Assembly: GCF_000621585.1 (NCBI RefSeq)
Contig: NZ_JHXY01000005.1
Coordinates: 186,001 to 250,000 of the forward strand
Length of the DNA: 64,000 bases
Source: [Eubacterium] cellulosolvens LD2006
GTDB taxonomy: Bacteria > Bacillota > Clostridia > Lachnospirales > Lachnospiraceae
Reading direction: 5' to 3'
The translations under genes were made by a program, and so were the position numbers. The notes below the pieces were generated by a model, which saw only the letters and a program-made list of their open reading frames with translations, had not been told where the DNA came from and did no database searches. Below, piece by piece: positions 24,434 through 36,059 of the stretch. The first letter of the stretch is position 1. Each line of letters starts with the position of its first letter.

Positions 24434-25460
24434 GCTCCTTTTTCCTCCATCGCTCCAGCCATTTATACAGGAAAATGATCCCGTTCGTGTTTCCGGAATA
24501 AATCAGTAGTTTCACTGCGGCCTTTCTTGCCGGCAGCGATGCTTTTCCAAGTGTATTCCGGAACTCCGGATCGTGAATAATATCATCAATCATCTGCTTC
24601 CGTCTCTCTTCCGGAAGCGTTGCATTCAGCGAAATCTGTTTCAAATGCAGGAGAACCAGCCGGTCATAGAGCGTTGTCAGCGCCCCGACCTGACGCCGGT
24701 TGTCCGAAAACTCCTCGCAGTATTTCATCGCTTCCCTGTAATAGGCCGTTACTGAATCATAAAAGCCGTCACAGAACTTTGTGATCAGACTGCCGGACGA
24801 TCGCACGAAATAGGTGTAACAGATCTTCGGCGTGACCACAATTCTCTTCGCCTTCTGAAGAAGCCTCGCCGCGAACAGGATATCTTCGTAAATCGGGTAA
24901 TCCGGATCGAAACGCAACCCCCAGCGCTCCAGAAACGATCGCCGGATCAGTTTGTTCCAGGGTGCGTTAAAAATTTCAAACCGGACGGCGTCCGTCAATG
25001 CCTCATAAAAAAACGCCTCCCTCGTCCCCTCGAAAAAGACCGACGCGCTGTTATCTGTCTCTTCTCCCGTATCCGCGTTCAGATAACGGAAACTATACAT
25101 CACGACGTCCGCGTCATACTGCTTTGCCAGACGGTAACTGTGTTCCGCGAGATACGGTTCAAAGCGGTCATCTACGTCCAGAAAAACAACATATTCTCCC
25201 CCCGCGATCCGGGTTCCGGCGTTTCTTGCGGCGGACAGACCTCCGTTTTCCTGATGAATCACCCGGATTCTCTCATCCTCTGCGGCCGCCCTGTCACAGA
25301 TCCCCGCGCTTCCGTCGGTACTCCCGTCATCCACCAGTATGATCTCGATCTCCCAAAGTGTCTGTGCCTTCAGATCCTCCAGACATTTCTCAAGATATTT
25401 CTCACCGTTGTATACGGGTACGATCACACTGACCCGAAGATTTTTTTTCCGCTTATCCAT
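24399..25460 (-). CDS. GT2 glycosyltransferase
   Basis: 353 residues. GT-A domain 9-230: VSVIVPVYNGEKYLEKCLEDL, IILVDDGSTDGSAGICD, NGGLSAARNAGTRI and FLDVDDRF (DxD). A C-terminal Arg/Lys-rich region likely contacts the membrane surface. It adds one sugar to the lipid-linked repeat unit. It overlaps the wzy gene by 37 bases and has only a weak ribosome site, so it probably depends on coupled translation. Confidence 0.88.
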   Translation of the reverse strand: MDKRKKNLRVSVIVPVYNGEKYLEKCLEDLKAQTLWEIEIILVDDGSTDGSAGICDRAAAEDERIRVIHQENGGLSAARNAGTRIAGGEYVVFLDVDDRFEPYLAEHSYRLAKQYDADVVMYSFRYLNADTGEETDNSASVFFEGTREAFFYEALTDAVRFEIFNAPWNKLIRRSFLERWGLRFDPDYPIYEDILFAARLLQKAKRIVVTPKICYTYFVRSSGSLITKFCDGFYDSVTAYYREAMKYCEEFSDNRRQVGALTTLYDRLVLLHLKQISLNATLPEERRKQMIDDIIHDPEFRNTLGKASLPARKAAVKLLIYSGNTNGIIFLYKWLERWRKKEHAKRTVAKTGV

Positions 25461-26833
25461 CTTTTTTTTATGTACCCCGATTTCTCTTTTTCTTCATCCG
25501 CGGAACTTGCCGGTCCCACTGCCACAACAATCGCAATATTAATGTACAGATACTTCAATGTCTGCAGAGCATCCACATAATACAGATTGAGAAGATAGAA
25601 TATGGTTCCGACCAGCATCGCTCTCGCGACGACCGATTTTTTCAGTGCGGACACAGCCATGGTCTTTACACTCCAGATCAGGAATAAACCATACGCCAGC
25701 ACGCCCGGCCACGCGTAACGGATGTACTCCGCAAGATAATACTGGTCAATCGAATAAATGGGGAACCCATCCACCATGCCGGCGAACGATTTTTTCCGCC
25801 CCAGACCGAGAAAGGGATTGAGCCAGTCGATCGTCCAGATTCCTTTCATCACTTCTCTGTAGTGTGTACTGGAAACCAGATCGCCGACCGCGCCCCCGAA
25901 ATTCACCACCCACTCCGTTCCGAAAACCGTATCCACGAGCATCGCCAGCTGAAGCAGAACGTAGTTTCCGAAGGAGGTTTTCTGACAGACCACCAGAACC
26001 GCAGAAAAAACAATCAAAACGATGGACAAAACCGCCGAGGAGATTTTCAATTCTCTCTTTTCCTGAAGAAAAAACAGCGGAACAAGTTCGGCGAGGAAAA
26101 CGCCGAGCGTCGACCTTGATCCGGTCATAAAAACATCAACAATCAGCAGAATCACCAGCAGCGGTCGCTTCAGGTAACTGATCCGGTAACGGCCGTCTAC
26201 CTCTTCCAGCACCGCGAAAGGAAGCATCGTCACCATCATCAGCCCATAACCGAGAGACATTACCGCATTCCCCATGATTCTGTAATGTCCCGACCGAATG
26301 AAGCGCCCGGTATATATTCCGTAAATCGTCACCAAATGCGCAAAAGGTGATTCCTGTGTGAAACACTCCACGATGCCGAGGATCGTCAGAATCCACACAC
26401 AGATCGTAATAAGGCGGATAAAGCCGCTGACTCCGAAGACGTACCGGATCATGTAAATCATAAGATACATGGTCAGAATCTCAATCAACGGATTAAAAAA
26501 AGCGTTAAAGTCCGCTCTCAGAAGCATGGTGTAAATAAGAACTACGATATACGGGAAGAGCACAACCGTCATCGGCTCTCTGTAGATCATCCAGAGCAGA
26601 TCCCGCATTCTGCCTCTGTCTGAGAAAATATCGAAAAGAACAATCACAATCATGATCCGCAATGCCGAGAGATCAAAGAACGGAAGCTGTATCCCGAAAT
26701 ACTGCGGCATCACATACATGACAAAGACAAAAAGGACACTGATCTGTCGAAACAGTTCTCTCTCTCTTGACGTACGGACATATTTACTTTTCTCGTCGTA
26801 CCTGTGAAGATCAATTCCTGCCGTCAATCCCAT
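25424..26833 (-). CDS. Wzy-type polysaccharide polymerase / O-antigen ligase-like membrane protein
   Basis: 469 residues with about 11 hydrophobic segments and a large polar loop (about 300-345, THYREVMKGIWTIDWLNPFLGLGRKKSFAG), followed by the GLG-type pattern common to Wzy/O-antigen ligase proteins; TGSRSTLGVFLA lies earlier. It should polymerise the flipped repeat units on the outer face. Identification rests on topology and locus, not on catalytic motifs. GAGGG precedes the ATG. Confidence 0.85.
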   Translation of the reverse strand: MGLTAGIDLHRYDEKSKYVRTSRERELFRQISVLFVFVMYVMPQYFGIQLPFFDLSALRIMIVIVLFDIFSDRGRMRDLLWMIYREPMTVVLFPYIVVLIYTMLLRADFNAFFNPLIEILTMYLMIYMIRYVFGVSGFIRLITICVWILTILGIVECFTQESPFAHLVTIYGIYTGRFIRSGHYRIMGNAVMSLGYGLMMVTMLPFAVLEEVDGRYRISYLKRPLLVILLIVDVFMTGSRSTLGVFLAELVPLFFLQEKRELKISSAVLSIVLIVFSAVLVVCQKTSFGNYVLLQLAMLVDTVFGTEWVVNFGGAVGDLVSSTHYREVMKGIWTIDWLNPFLGLGRKKSFAGMVDGFPIYSIDQYYLAEYIRYAWPGVLAYGLFLIWSVKTMAVSALKKSVVARAMLVGTIFYLLNLYYVDALQTLKYLYINIAIVVAVGPASSADEEKEKSGYIKKRWISGKKIFGSV

Positions 26834-26843
26834 CCCTCTTTTC

Positions 26844-27782
26844 TCATACGCTCTTTCTGTTTCGAATCGCCATCAGCATTTCCACCGGCATGGATCTCTT
26901 CCTGTGGTAATATTTCCCGTAAAATAAAAGCGGGATCCCCAGCCAGAGTCTGCGGTTTCTGATCAGCTCCATCCGCATCGAAGCCGCCCGGATTTCCTTC
27001 TCCATCAGCTCCAGTTTTTTTCTGTCGATTCCGATCCTCTGCCCGAAACGGTACGTCTGCTCGTGACTCTTCTTCAATTCCTCCAAATACAGGAGTCTCT
27101 TCTGAATGTCATGTTCCCTGTGAAGGGTGACGTTGGACGAATGCAGCCGTCTGCGAAGCGTCACATGGTGCCAGAAATACAGCCCGTCCATGCAGAGCGC
27201 AAGCTTCCACACATATTCGTCATGCGCCCATCCCGGATACCACCAGTCTCTGATCCGGTCAAGAAACGTTTTCCGGAAAATCATGGTACAGCCCTGGCAG
27301 CCAATGAAAACGTTTTCGGCCACAAATGAAAGGTGTTCCAGACTGTCATCCCCACGAAATGAAGCAAGTTCCGCATTGGACACTTCCGGTGCATCGTCTG
27401 TACAGGAGAACGGTTCGAATTCCGTTCCGGCCAGGAGGACTTCCGGGTGTTCTTCCATCATTTTCTCCATCCGGAAAATCCGATCCGGCAGCCACACATC
27501 ATCCTGATCACAGAAACAGATGTAGTCCCCGGACGCCTCAAAAAGGCCTCTGGCAAAATTCGTTCCGTATCCCAGATTCTCTCTGTTCACCGAAAACTTC
27601 CATGCCCCTTCCAGATGATTTTCGGATATGAAAGCTTCCACGATTGCCGCCGTACGGTCTGCAGAACAGTCGTCCCGGATGATCACTTCATCCACGCGTC
27701 TTGTCTGGCCGAGAATCGACGCAAGCTGTTCGGCGATATATTTTTCACCGTTGTATGTAGCCATGATAACCGAAATCTTCAT
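26844..27782 (-). CDS. GT2 glycosyltransferase (rhamnosyltransferase-like)
   Basis: 312 residues. ISVIMATYNGEKYIAEQLASILGQT, VIIRDDCSADRTAAIVEAF, ENLGYGTNFARGL and CFCDQDDVWLPDRI are the pattern of RgpA/WbbL-like rhamnosyltransferases (DQDDxW). The acceptor is the growing lipid-linked oligosaccharide. No TDP-rhamnose genes are present in the window, so the donor sugar is not proven. Ten bases after this gene comes wzy. Confidence 0.85.
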   Translation of the reverse strand: MKISVIMATYNGEKYIAEQLASILGQTRRVDEVIIRDDCSADRTAAIVEAFISENHLEGAWKFSVNRENLGYGTNFARGLFEASGDYICFCDQDDVWLPDRIFRMEKMMEEHPEVLLAGTEFEPFSCTDDAPEVSNAELASFRGDDSLEHLSFVAENVFIGCQGCTMIFRKTFLDRIRDWWYPGWAHDEYVWKLALCMDGLYFWHHVTLRRRLHSSNVTLHREHDIQKRLLYLEELKKSHEQTYRFGQRIGIDRKKLELMEKEIRAASMRMELIRNRRLWLGIPLLFYGKYYHRKRSMPVEMLMAIRNRKSV

Positions 27783-27786
27783 GCGC

Positions 27787-28773
27787 TCACCCTTTCATGA
27801 TTCTGCCGAGGATCTTCGAGCAGATCCTGCCGTTCCACCGGCGCACATTTCTGATATACAGTCCCGTCTTTCCTGTGAAATACGGATTTCCTCTGTACTC
27901 CGGAAATTCCTCCTCCACAAAAGCAAACGTCCGACGGGTAAGTTCACCGGCCAGTTTCCCGTCCCCGACTCTTCCGATTCGCGCAAGGTTGCTGCAAAGC
28001 GCAATCTTCACACAGAAGTATTCCAGTTCGTTCTGATACGCATCGAAAAATCCCCGTTCTCTGTAAAAGAAAAGCATATCTTTCAGGACCGGAAAAATAT
28101 CCGCGACCCTTCGCCCCCGGTCCCCTGTCATCGTCGAGTTTTCCCGGATACTGTAATAGACCGGCGCCTCGTCCAGAAACGCAGTCTTCCTGATATACGG
28201 AACACATTTTGCGTACCAGGAAGTGTCCTCATATATAAACCCTTCCGGGAAAACCGCCCCGCTTTTGAGAAGAACCTCCCTCTGAAAAAGCTTGTTCCAG
28301 GGAGACACCTGCGGATCAATGAGCATTTCCCTCGTCTCTTTGTGTGCGCGAATCCTTCCTCTCGGAGATATTTCGCGGATTCCCGATTCGCCCTCCAGCA
28401 TCGCGTGATATCTGCACTCCACATAATCGGCGCCGGTCTCCGTCGCCAGCTCATACATTTTCCGGTACATTTCCCGATGCACGTAGTCGTCGGAATCTGC
28501 AAAACCAATATACGTTCCACGCGCCTCTCGAATCCCGAGATTTCTGGCGGCCGCCTGTCCGCGGTTCTCCTGATGAATCACTCTTACCTTCGATGGATAC
28601 TTCTCCTCGTAGTCCCTCAGAATCTGAGGAGATTCATCCGTCGATCCGTCATCGATCACGAGAATTTCCAGCTTTTCCAGCGACTGATTCACAAGCGCAT
28701 CCATGCTTCGCTTCAGATAAGCTGCCGTATTGTAAACCGGCACGATGACGCTGACACTGATCTCATCCGGCAT
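27787..28773 (-). CDS. GT2 glycosyltransferase
   Basis: 328 residues. VSVIVPVYNTAAYLKRSMDALVNQS, ILVIDDGSTDESPQIL, NRGQAAARNLGIREARG and FADSDDYV mark a GT-A family 2 enzyme; SPWNKLFQREVL is typical of exopolysaccharide GT2 proteins of Firmicutes. First of a pair of GT2 genes after the BY-kinase, with an 11-base overlap at its start and a 4-base gap to the next gene. Confidence 0.88.
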   Translation of the reverse strand: MPDEISVSVIVPVYNTAAYLKRSMDALVNQSLEKLEILVIDDGSTDESPQILRDYEEKYPSKVRVIHQENRGQAAARNLGIREARGTYIGFADSDDYVHREMYRKMYELATETGADYVECRYHAMLEGESGIREISPRGRIRAHKETREMLIDPQVSPWNKLFQREVLLKSGAVFPEGFIYEDTSWYAKCVPYIRKTAFLDEAPVYYSIRENSTMTGDRGRRVADIFPVLKDMLFFYRERGFFDAYQNELEYFCVKIALCSNLARIGRVGDGKLAGELTRRTFAFVEEEFPEYRGNPYFTGKTGLYIRNVRRWNGRICSKILGRIMKG

Positions 28774-30202
28774 TCGTCTGTACCTTTATCCCCTTTTTCG
28801 TTTTCTTCAGATTCTTTTCATGATATCCGTAGTTTCTGGCTTTCTCCCCGTAATTGTAATCCGGAGACGTTCTGGAAATTCCGTTGTAGATAAAGCCGCG
28901 AATCGCTGCGCCGGCACTCTCCAGTTTTCGAACCAGCAATTCCACCCTCTCTGTGCGTGTGATCTTTTCACGTACAACGATTAGATATCCGTCCGCCTCG
29001 GCCGCCAAACAAAGCGCATCGGAAAAGACGCCGAGCGGAGGCAGATCTACGAGGATCAAATCGTATTCCTCCCTGCATTTTTCAAGAAGGTGCCGAAAAC
29101 GCTCGCTAAACAAAAGTTCCGCGTCTGTTTCATCGAGTTTCCCCAGCGGCAGAACACAGACGCCGTTTTCCAGCATCTCCGGTTTCAGTTCCCCGGTCTC
29201 TTCTCTCAGGAAAGACGCCAGATCCATGCATTCGTTCTCCGCTTTCTTTTTGTCTTTGCCCTCATCCTCCGAAGACTTTCTGAGATCCGCGTTCAAAAGA
29301 ATTGTTTTCTTACCGACGGCTGCAGCAGCCGACGCAAGATTAACCGCAGTGGTCGTTTTTCCTTCCCCCGGATCCGCACTGGTAACCGCATAGAGCTGCC
29401 CGGTCTCACCCTCCTGACGGCAGAGAATTGAAGCCCTGAGATTCCGGTAGGCCTCTGTCAGTTCCCTGTCGCATCCTTTTTGAAGAACAGCGTCGGCAGA
29501 TGAGGCCATCTGCGGTATATCCGCCAGAATCTCCGGCGTAAACAGGTCCGTGATCTCGTAACGCCTGCGGATTCTCGTGTCGTTCAGTCCACGGAAAAGG
29601 GCCCACAACACCGAAAGCCCCAGGCCTCCGACAGCGCCGATCAGCACCATCATGCGAATGCTTGTCTTCGCGTATGGTTCCGTCGGCAATTCCGCCCTGT
29701 CCATAATCTCGATTCCTCCGGACTTGACGACACTGATGATCCGGTCCGGTGCCAGCTCACCGATCGTATTTGCAATCAGCTGCGCGCGCTCCGGGTTCCT
29801 GTCATAGACATATACTTTGAATACAGAGGTCGTGGATACCGCTTCCGCGCCAATCTCTCTGTCCAGCATGCGGAAATCCATGTAATAATTCATGCCGCTC
29901 TCCTCCAGCACATCCCGCAGAAAGGATCTGCTTCGGAGAATCTGCATATAACTGTCCACAAGGCCTCTTGCCTGCGCAATGTCTCCATTGCTGATATTGA
30001 TATCGGTGTCCGTCAGCGCTTCCGGATTGCTGTACACATACAGAGAGATCTCCGCTCTGTAGATCGTCGACCCCGTCAAAACACCAACTCCGGCTCCCAG
30101 CACCGCTCCTACCATTACCGCCAGAATAATCATCAACAGTTTGGAGCGGATGATCCAAAACAGTTTTTCCAGATGCAAATTTCTGATCATTCTCTGAATC
30201 AT
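28763..30202 (-). CDS. Fused Wzz-type chain-length regulator and BY-type tyrosine kinase
   Basis: 479 residues. N-terminal Wzz part with two membrane segments (about 20-40 and 185-205) around an extracellular domain, then a cytoplasmic kinase with Walker A ADPGEGKTTTA, Walker A' LLNADLRKS and Walker B LILVDLPPLG. The C-terminus holds a tyrosine cluster (DYNYGEKARNYGYHEKN) for autophosphorylation. Most Firmicutes split this into two proteins (CapA/CapB); here it is fused, as in Wzc. It controls polymer length and export. No matching phosphatase is seen in the window. GAGGGAAGATA precedes the ATG. Confidence 0.9.
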   Translation of the reverse strand: MIQRMIRNLHLEKLFWIIRSKLLMIILAVMVGAVLGAGVGVLTGSTIYRAEISLYVYSNPEALTDTDINISNGDIAQARGLVDSYMQILRSRSFLRDVLEESGMNYYMDFRMLDREIGAEAVSTTSVFKVYVYDRNPERAQLIANTIGELAPDRIISVVKSGGIEIMDRAELPTEPYAKTSIRMMVLIGAVGGLGLSVLWALFRGLNDTRIRRRYEITDLFTPEILADIPQMASSADAVLQKGCDRELTEAYRNLRASILCRQEGETGQLYAVTSADPGEGKTTTAVNLASAAAAVGKKTILLNADLRKSSEDEGKDKKKAENECMDLASFLREETGELKPEMLENGVCVLPLGKLDETDAELLFSERFRHLLEKCREEYDLILVDLPPLGVFSDALCLAAEADGYLIVVREKITRTERVELLVRKLESAGAAIRGFIYNGISRTSPDYNYGEKARNYGYHEKNLKKTKKGIKVQTNAG

Positions 30203-30321
30203 TATCTTCCCTCATCTTTCCTCACTCCCGATCCATCCTGTACATCGTCCGCATCCGAACAGGACGAATCCGCAGAACCTCGGTCCCGGAGCACAATTTC
30301 TCAAAAGGCTCTGACGATTTG

Positions 30322-30591
30322 TCAGATAAATTCATATCTCTCCATCTCTGACAGAAACTGTCGGACGGACGTCTCGCACTCTTCGCGTGACACCTCATAT
30401 TCCGCAAGCAATGCGTCGACAATCTCCGAAAAACTCATCTCACGATCCGTCAGAAGATCCCAGATTTCATTGCCGGCTCCACGGATCATAAAGTATTTGC
30501 CGGTGTCATAATCAATCATAACTTTCTCTCCCGAGAGGTCTGTCACCGTCAGATTCTTTTTCATTTTGTATTTCGTTTCTGTATTCTTCAT
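30322..30591 (-). CDS. PqqD-like peptide recognition protein (lasso B1)
   Basis: 89 residues. KKNLTVTDLSGEKVMIDYDTGKYFMIRGAGNEIWDLLTDREMSFSEIVDALLAEYEVSREECETSVRQFLSEMERYEFI is, in pieces, the PqqD/RRE fold: beta-strands around DYDTGKYFMI, then three helices. In lasso pathways B1 binds the leader peptide and presents it to B2. It lies 13 kb from B2, at the start of the operon among polysaccharide genes, and its start codon lies 80 bases inside the end of the truncated priming-transferase gene. GGGAG precedes the ATG. About 120 bases follow it before the Wzz/BY-kinase gene, without a gene. Confidence 0.85.
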   Translation of the reverse strand: MKNTETKYKMKKNLTVTDLSGEKVMIDYDTGKYFMIRGAGNEIWDLLTDREMSFSEIVDALLAEYEVSREECETSVRQFLSEMERYEFI

Positions 30592-31420
30592 CCTTACACT
30601 CCCTTCCTGAACCCTTTGTCAGCTTCTCTTTTTTCTGTACCAGTCCCGCATTATATGTGATCATCGGATATGTTCCCACAGCACCAACATCGATCCTGCT
30701 CTTGCAAAATCTATGCGTGTCAAACAAAATCCGAACGGTCACTTCCATCTGAAGTCCTGCCTGCACATACGTCTCAAAAGCTTCACAACTCTCGTCTGCT
30801 TTCTGCATAAAAAGAAGCTGATCAATCTTTTTTTCCCTGAGAATCTCTTCCAGTTCCGAAAGTCTGCCGATCACATTGAACTGTCCGACCCGCGTATCGT
30901 TTTCCCTTAGAATGAAACCGATCACGTTCATCTTCATGCTGGTTTTATTCAGATAATACTGAAACCTCTCGTAGTCCTCAAATCTCCCGACCAGCGCCGT
31001 TCTCGGCGCTTTTTTCTCCGAAGTGACAATCTGAAACATCCGGCAGCTAAAAAGACTGAGGACCATCAGCAGATACGACACAATCAAAAAAGAGCCATAG
31101 AATTTATACAGATCCGTATGGGGATCGTACAAATACAGCGCTGCCATCGTACAAACAGATGCACATCCCCATGAACATGTTATCCGCTTTAAGAATCTGT
31201 CCAGATAAAAAAAGCACGTGGTGTTATAAATTCCCGCTCCTCTGTTCAACAACACATAAATGATCGTAAAGATACACACAAAGGCCAGCCCTCTGCACGT
31301 TTCCGCCCCGGATAACCTGGACGCATACATCACGCTGATTCCGAAAGAAACAAAAAGCACGGCAATATCTAGCAGGATCTGCACAGGATTGTCATTCGCA
31401 CGTCCGTCGCTTCTATACAT
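30512..31420 (-). CDS. Truncated polyprenyl-phosphate sugar transferase (N-terminal half only)
   Basis: 302 residues. Residues 1-125 have about four membrane segments; 125-265 are the Rossmann-like CoA_binding_3 domain (RTALVGRFEDYERFQYYL, NVIGRLSELEEILREKKIDQLLF). This is the N-terminal half of WcaJ/EpsE-like priming enzymes. The protein stops where the catalytic bacterial sugar transferase domain should begin; the last ~35 residues (KGSGRECKDEEYRNE...) are low-complexity and read through the start of the pqqD-like gene in another frame. Without the catalytic domain it cannot prime; it may be a remnant, or a regulator or scaffold. Confidence 0.8.
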   Translation of the reverse strand: MYRSDGRANDNPVQILLDIAVLFVSFGISVMYASRLSGAETCRGLAFVCIFTIIYVLLNRGAGIYNTTCFFYLDRFLKRITCSWGCASVCTMAALYLYDPHTDLYKFYGSFLIVSYLLMVLSLFSCRMFQIVTSEKKAPRTALVGRFEDYERFQYYLNKTSMKMNVIGFILRENDTRVGQFNVIGRLSELEEILREKKIDQLLFMQKADESCEAFETYVQAGLQMEVTVRILFDTHRFCKSRIDVGAVGTYPMITYNAGLVQKKEKLTKGSGRECKDEEYRNEIQNEKESDGDRPLGRESYD

Positions 31421-31430
31421 GTATCACACC

Positions 31431-31913
31431 TCACGGTTCGGAAAACATACTCATAAAATCCAGAATGATGTTTTCCACATCCCCACCTTTTTCAATGAGC
31501 GGTTCGAACACCTCTTCCTTCGCCTTTCGGATATCCTCTTCCAGATGTTCCAGATCCTCACAACAAATGACACAGTGTTTTTGTTCAAATGCTTCCGCGA
31601 TATCCCTCTGATGATCATCCACGTGTTCCCGATACTTCGCCAGTCTCGGAACAACGATCACCGGCTTTTCCGCGTGAAGACCGGAAACAATGGATCCGAC
31701 TCCTCCATGAGTGATCAGTACGGAACATTCCGTGATTTTTCTTTGAAATTCTTCACTGTTGAGGAATTTCATGTATTCACAGTGCTTCGGTCGATAGTTC
31801 GAATTGCCTGTCTGTATATAAAAACTCTCGTTCTTCTGTTCCGCCAGTCTGTCAACAGCCTGCACCAGACGGTTCATCTGAAATTTCTGCGTTCCCAGCG
31901 TCACGAATATCAA
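31431..31913 (-). CDS. Alg13/PssE-like glycosyltransferase catalytic subunit
   Basis: 160 residues from a TTG start. LIFVTLGTQKFQMNRLV at the N-terminus and LITHGGVGSIVSGLHAEKPVIVVPR are the GT28 C-terminal (MurG-like) motifs. It pairs with the Alg14-like protein encoded upstream to form one two-subunit transferase, usually adding the second sugar on the lipid carrier. I chose TTG at 31913: AGGAGG lies 6 bases upstream and the codon overlaps the upstream stop (TTGA), so the pair is translationally coupled. A longer frame from 31967 has no such site. Confidence 0.88.
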   Translation of the reverse strand: MIFVTLGTQKFQMNRLVQAVDRLAEQKNESFYIQTGNSNYRPKHCEYMKFLNSEEFQRKITECSVLITHGGVGSIVSGLHAEKPVIVVPRLAKYREHVDDHQRDIAEAFEQKHCVICCEDLEHLEEDIRKAKEEVFEPLIEKGGDVENIILDFMSMFSEP

Positions 31914-32374
31914 AAGATACCTCCTCCCAGAATTGACCTTGGATACAGCTGAAGCATATCTGCCCACTGCACAACAAACAGATCCGCAAAATTATAAAGA
32001 AGCCGTCCTGTCAGCGACGGGTGATAAACTCTCGCGTAAGACTCCACATAGATAATCTTCGCTCCCATGAATTTTCCGATCACACAAAACGGATAGGCGA
32101 TCAACGCCCCCGTCGTCACAACAAATTCCGGCCTCTCTCTGATGAGGATAAAGAAAGCATGCAGAAACAGAATCAAAAACTTAACCGGAAACAGAAGCTG
32201 TCTGCGATTCATCTGCATCACGTGATATTTTTTCTCACAGAATACAGGTTCTTCAAAATCGCTGCGCTCCGTCACCAGAAAACACCGGTACTTACTCTCG
32301 ATTTTTTTGAGTCTGGAGATTTCCTCCAGATGACCGCCGGATGAAGCCACAAATGCAACCTTGTTTTTTTCCAT
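31910..32374 (-). CDS. Alg14/PssD-like glycosyltransferase membrane-anchor subunit
   Basis: 154 residues. VAFVASSGGHLEEISRL is the Alg14 signature; a hydrophobic stretch at about 60-80 anchors it in the membrane; VVTTGALIAYPFCVIGKFMGAKIIYVES follows. It recruits the Alg13-like partner to the membrane. I chose ATG 32374, with AAGGAG 8 bases upstream; a GTG at 32392 also fits the frame. First gene of the exopolysaccharide/lasso operon. Confidence 0.87.
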   Translation of the reverse strand: MEKNKVAFVASSGGHLEEISRLKKIESKYRCFLVTERSDFEEPVFCEKKYHVMQMNRRQLLFPVKFLILFLHAFFILIRERPEFVVTTGALIAYPFCVIGKFMGAKIIYVESYARVYHPSLTGRLLYNFADLFVVQWADMLQLYPRSILGGGIF

Positions 32375-32587
32375 TTCATCGCTCCTTTCCACACTATTCT
32401 CAATTTTATATGAATTATATTTATTTAGATTTATTTATAAAAGTGTCTATAATGTAAGAACTCTTCCAAATTCCGTACTTGACATGTGGCATTATTGTGT
32501 TCCAACTTGCTGTATAAGGATTTTTCATCTGCCGAATGCTTGCTTTTTTGTTATTTTTCACAGAAACGGGTTGGATTATTGAGATCA
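32375..32587 (-). other. AT-rich leader and promoter region of the exopolysaccharide/lasso operon
   Basis: This stretch is markedly AT-rich (many TAAATA/TATAAA words between 32395 and 32450). Several -10-like words are present on the minus strand but I find none with a good -35 at 16-18 bases, so no promoter is named. No gene is seen. Confidence 0.4.
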
Positions 32588-32756
32588 AAGTCCGCAAGCG
32601 GACTTCATCTCCCCCATCCCCTCAATCCCCCCGGTGAGCGTAGTCGGACGAAAGGCGCACGAGCAGAATCGCGTCAGCGATCTTCTTATCTGCGAGCCCG
32701 GCATCCTGCGGAGCGTTTTGTGTTATAGAAATTCCGGAGGAATTTCCTATAACACG
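32588..32756 (+). repeat. Dispersed intergenic repeat, copy B
   Basis: Starts with the palindrome GTCCGCAAGCGGAC (32590-32603) and ends with a long hairpin, TTGTGTTATAGAAATTCC / GGAATTTCCTATAACAC (32717-32755). It carries the same ordered blocks as copies A and C. It lies between the lacZ terminator and the exopolysaccharide operon start. Confidence 0.78.
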
Positions 32757-32788
32757 CAAAAGAGGCTGCCTCGCGGCAGCCTCTTCCT
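32757..32788 (-). terminator. Intrinsic terminator of the lacZ operon
   Basis: Perfect 10-bp stem AGAGGCTGCC/GGCAGCCTCT (32761-32770 and 32775-32784) with a 4-base loop, followed on the minus strand by TTTT. It lies 14 bases after the lacZ stop codon. Confidence 0.85.
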
Positions 32789-32797
32789 TCTATATAT

Positions 32798-36022
<3,225 letters not shown>

Positions 36023-36059
36023 TTAAATGTTTGCCCCTGCCTGTACATCCCTTCGCGGC

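Noticed and set aside
32461-32520. Plus-strand TTGACA near 32479 as a promoter
   Set aside because: No -10 box at usual spacing and no plus-strand gene downstream.
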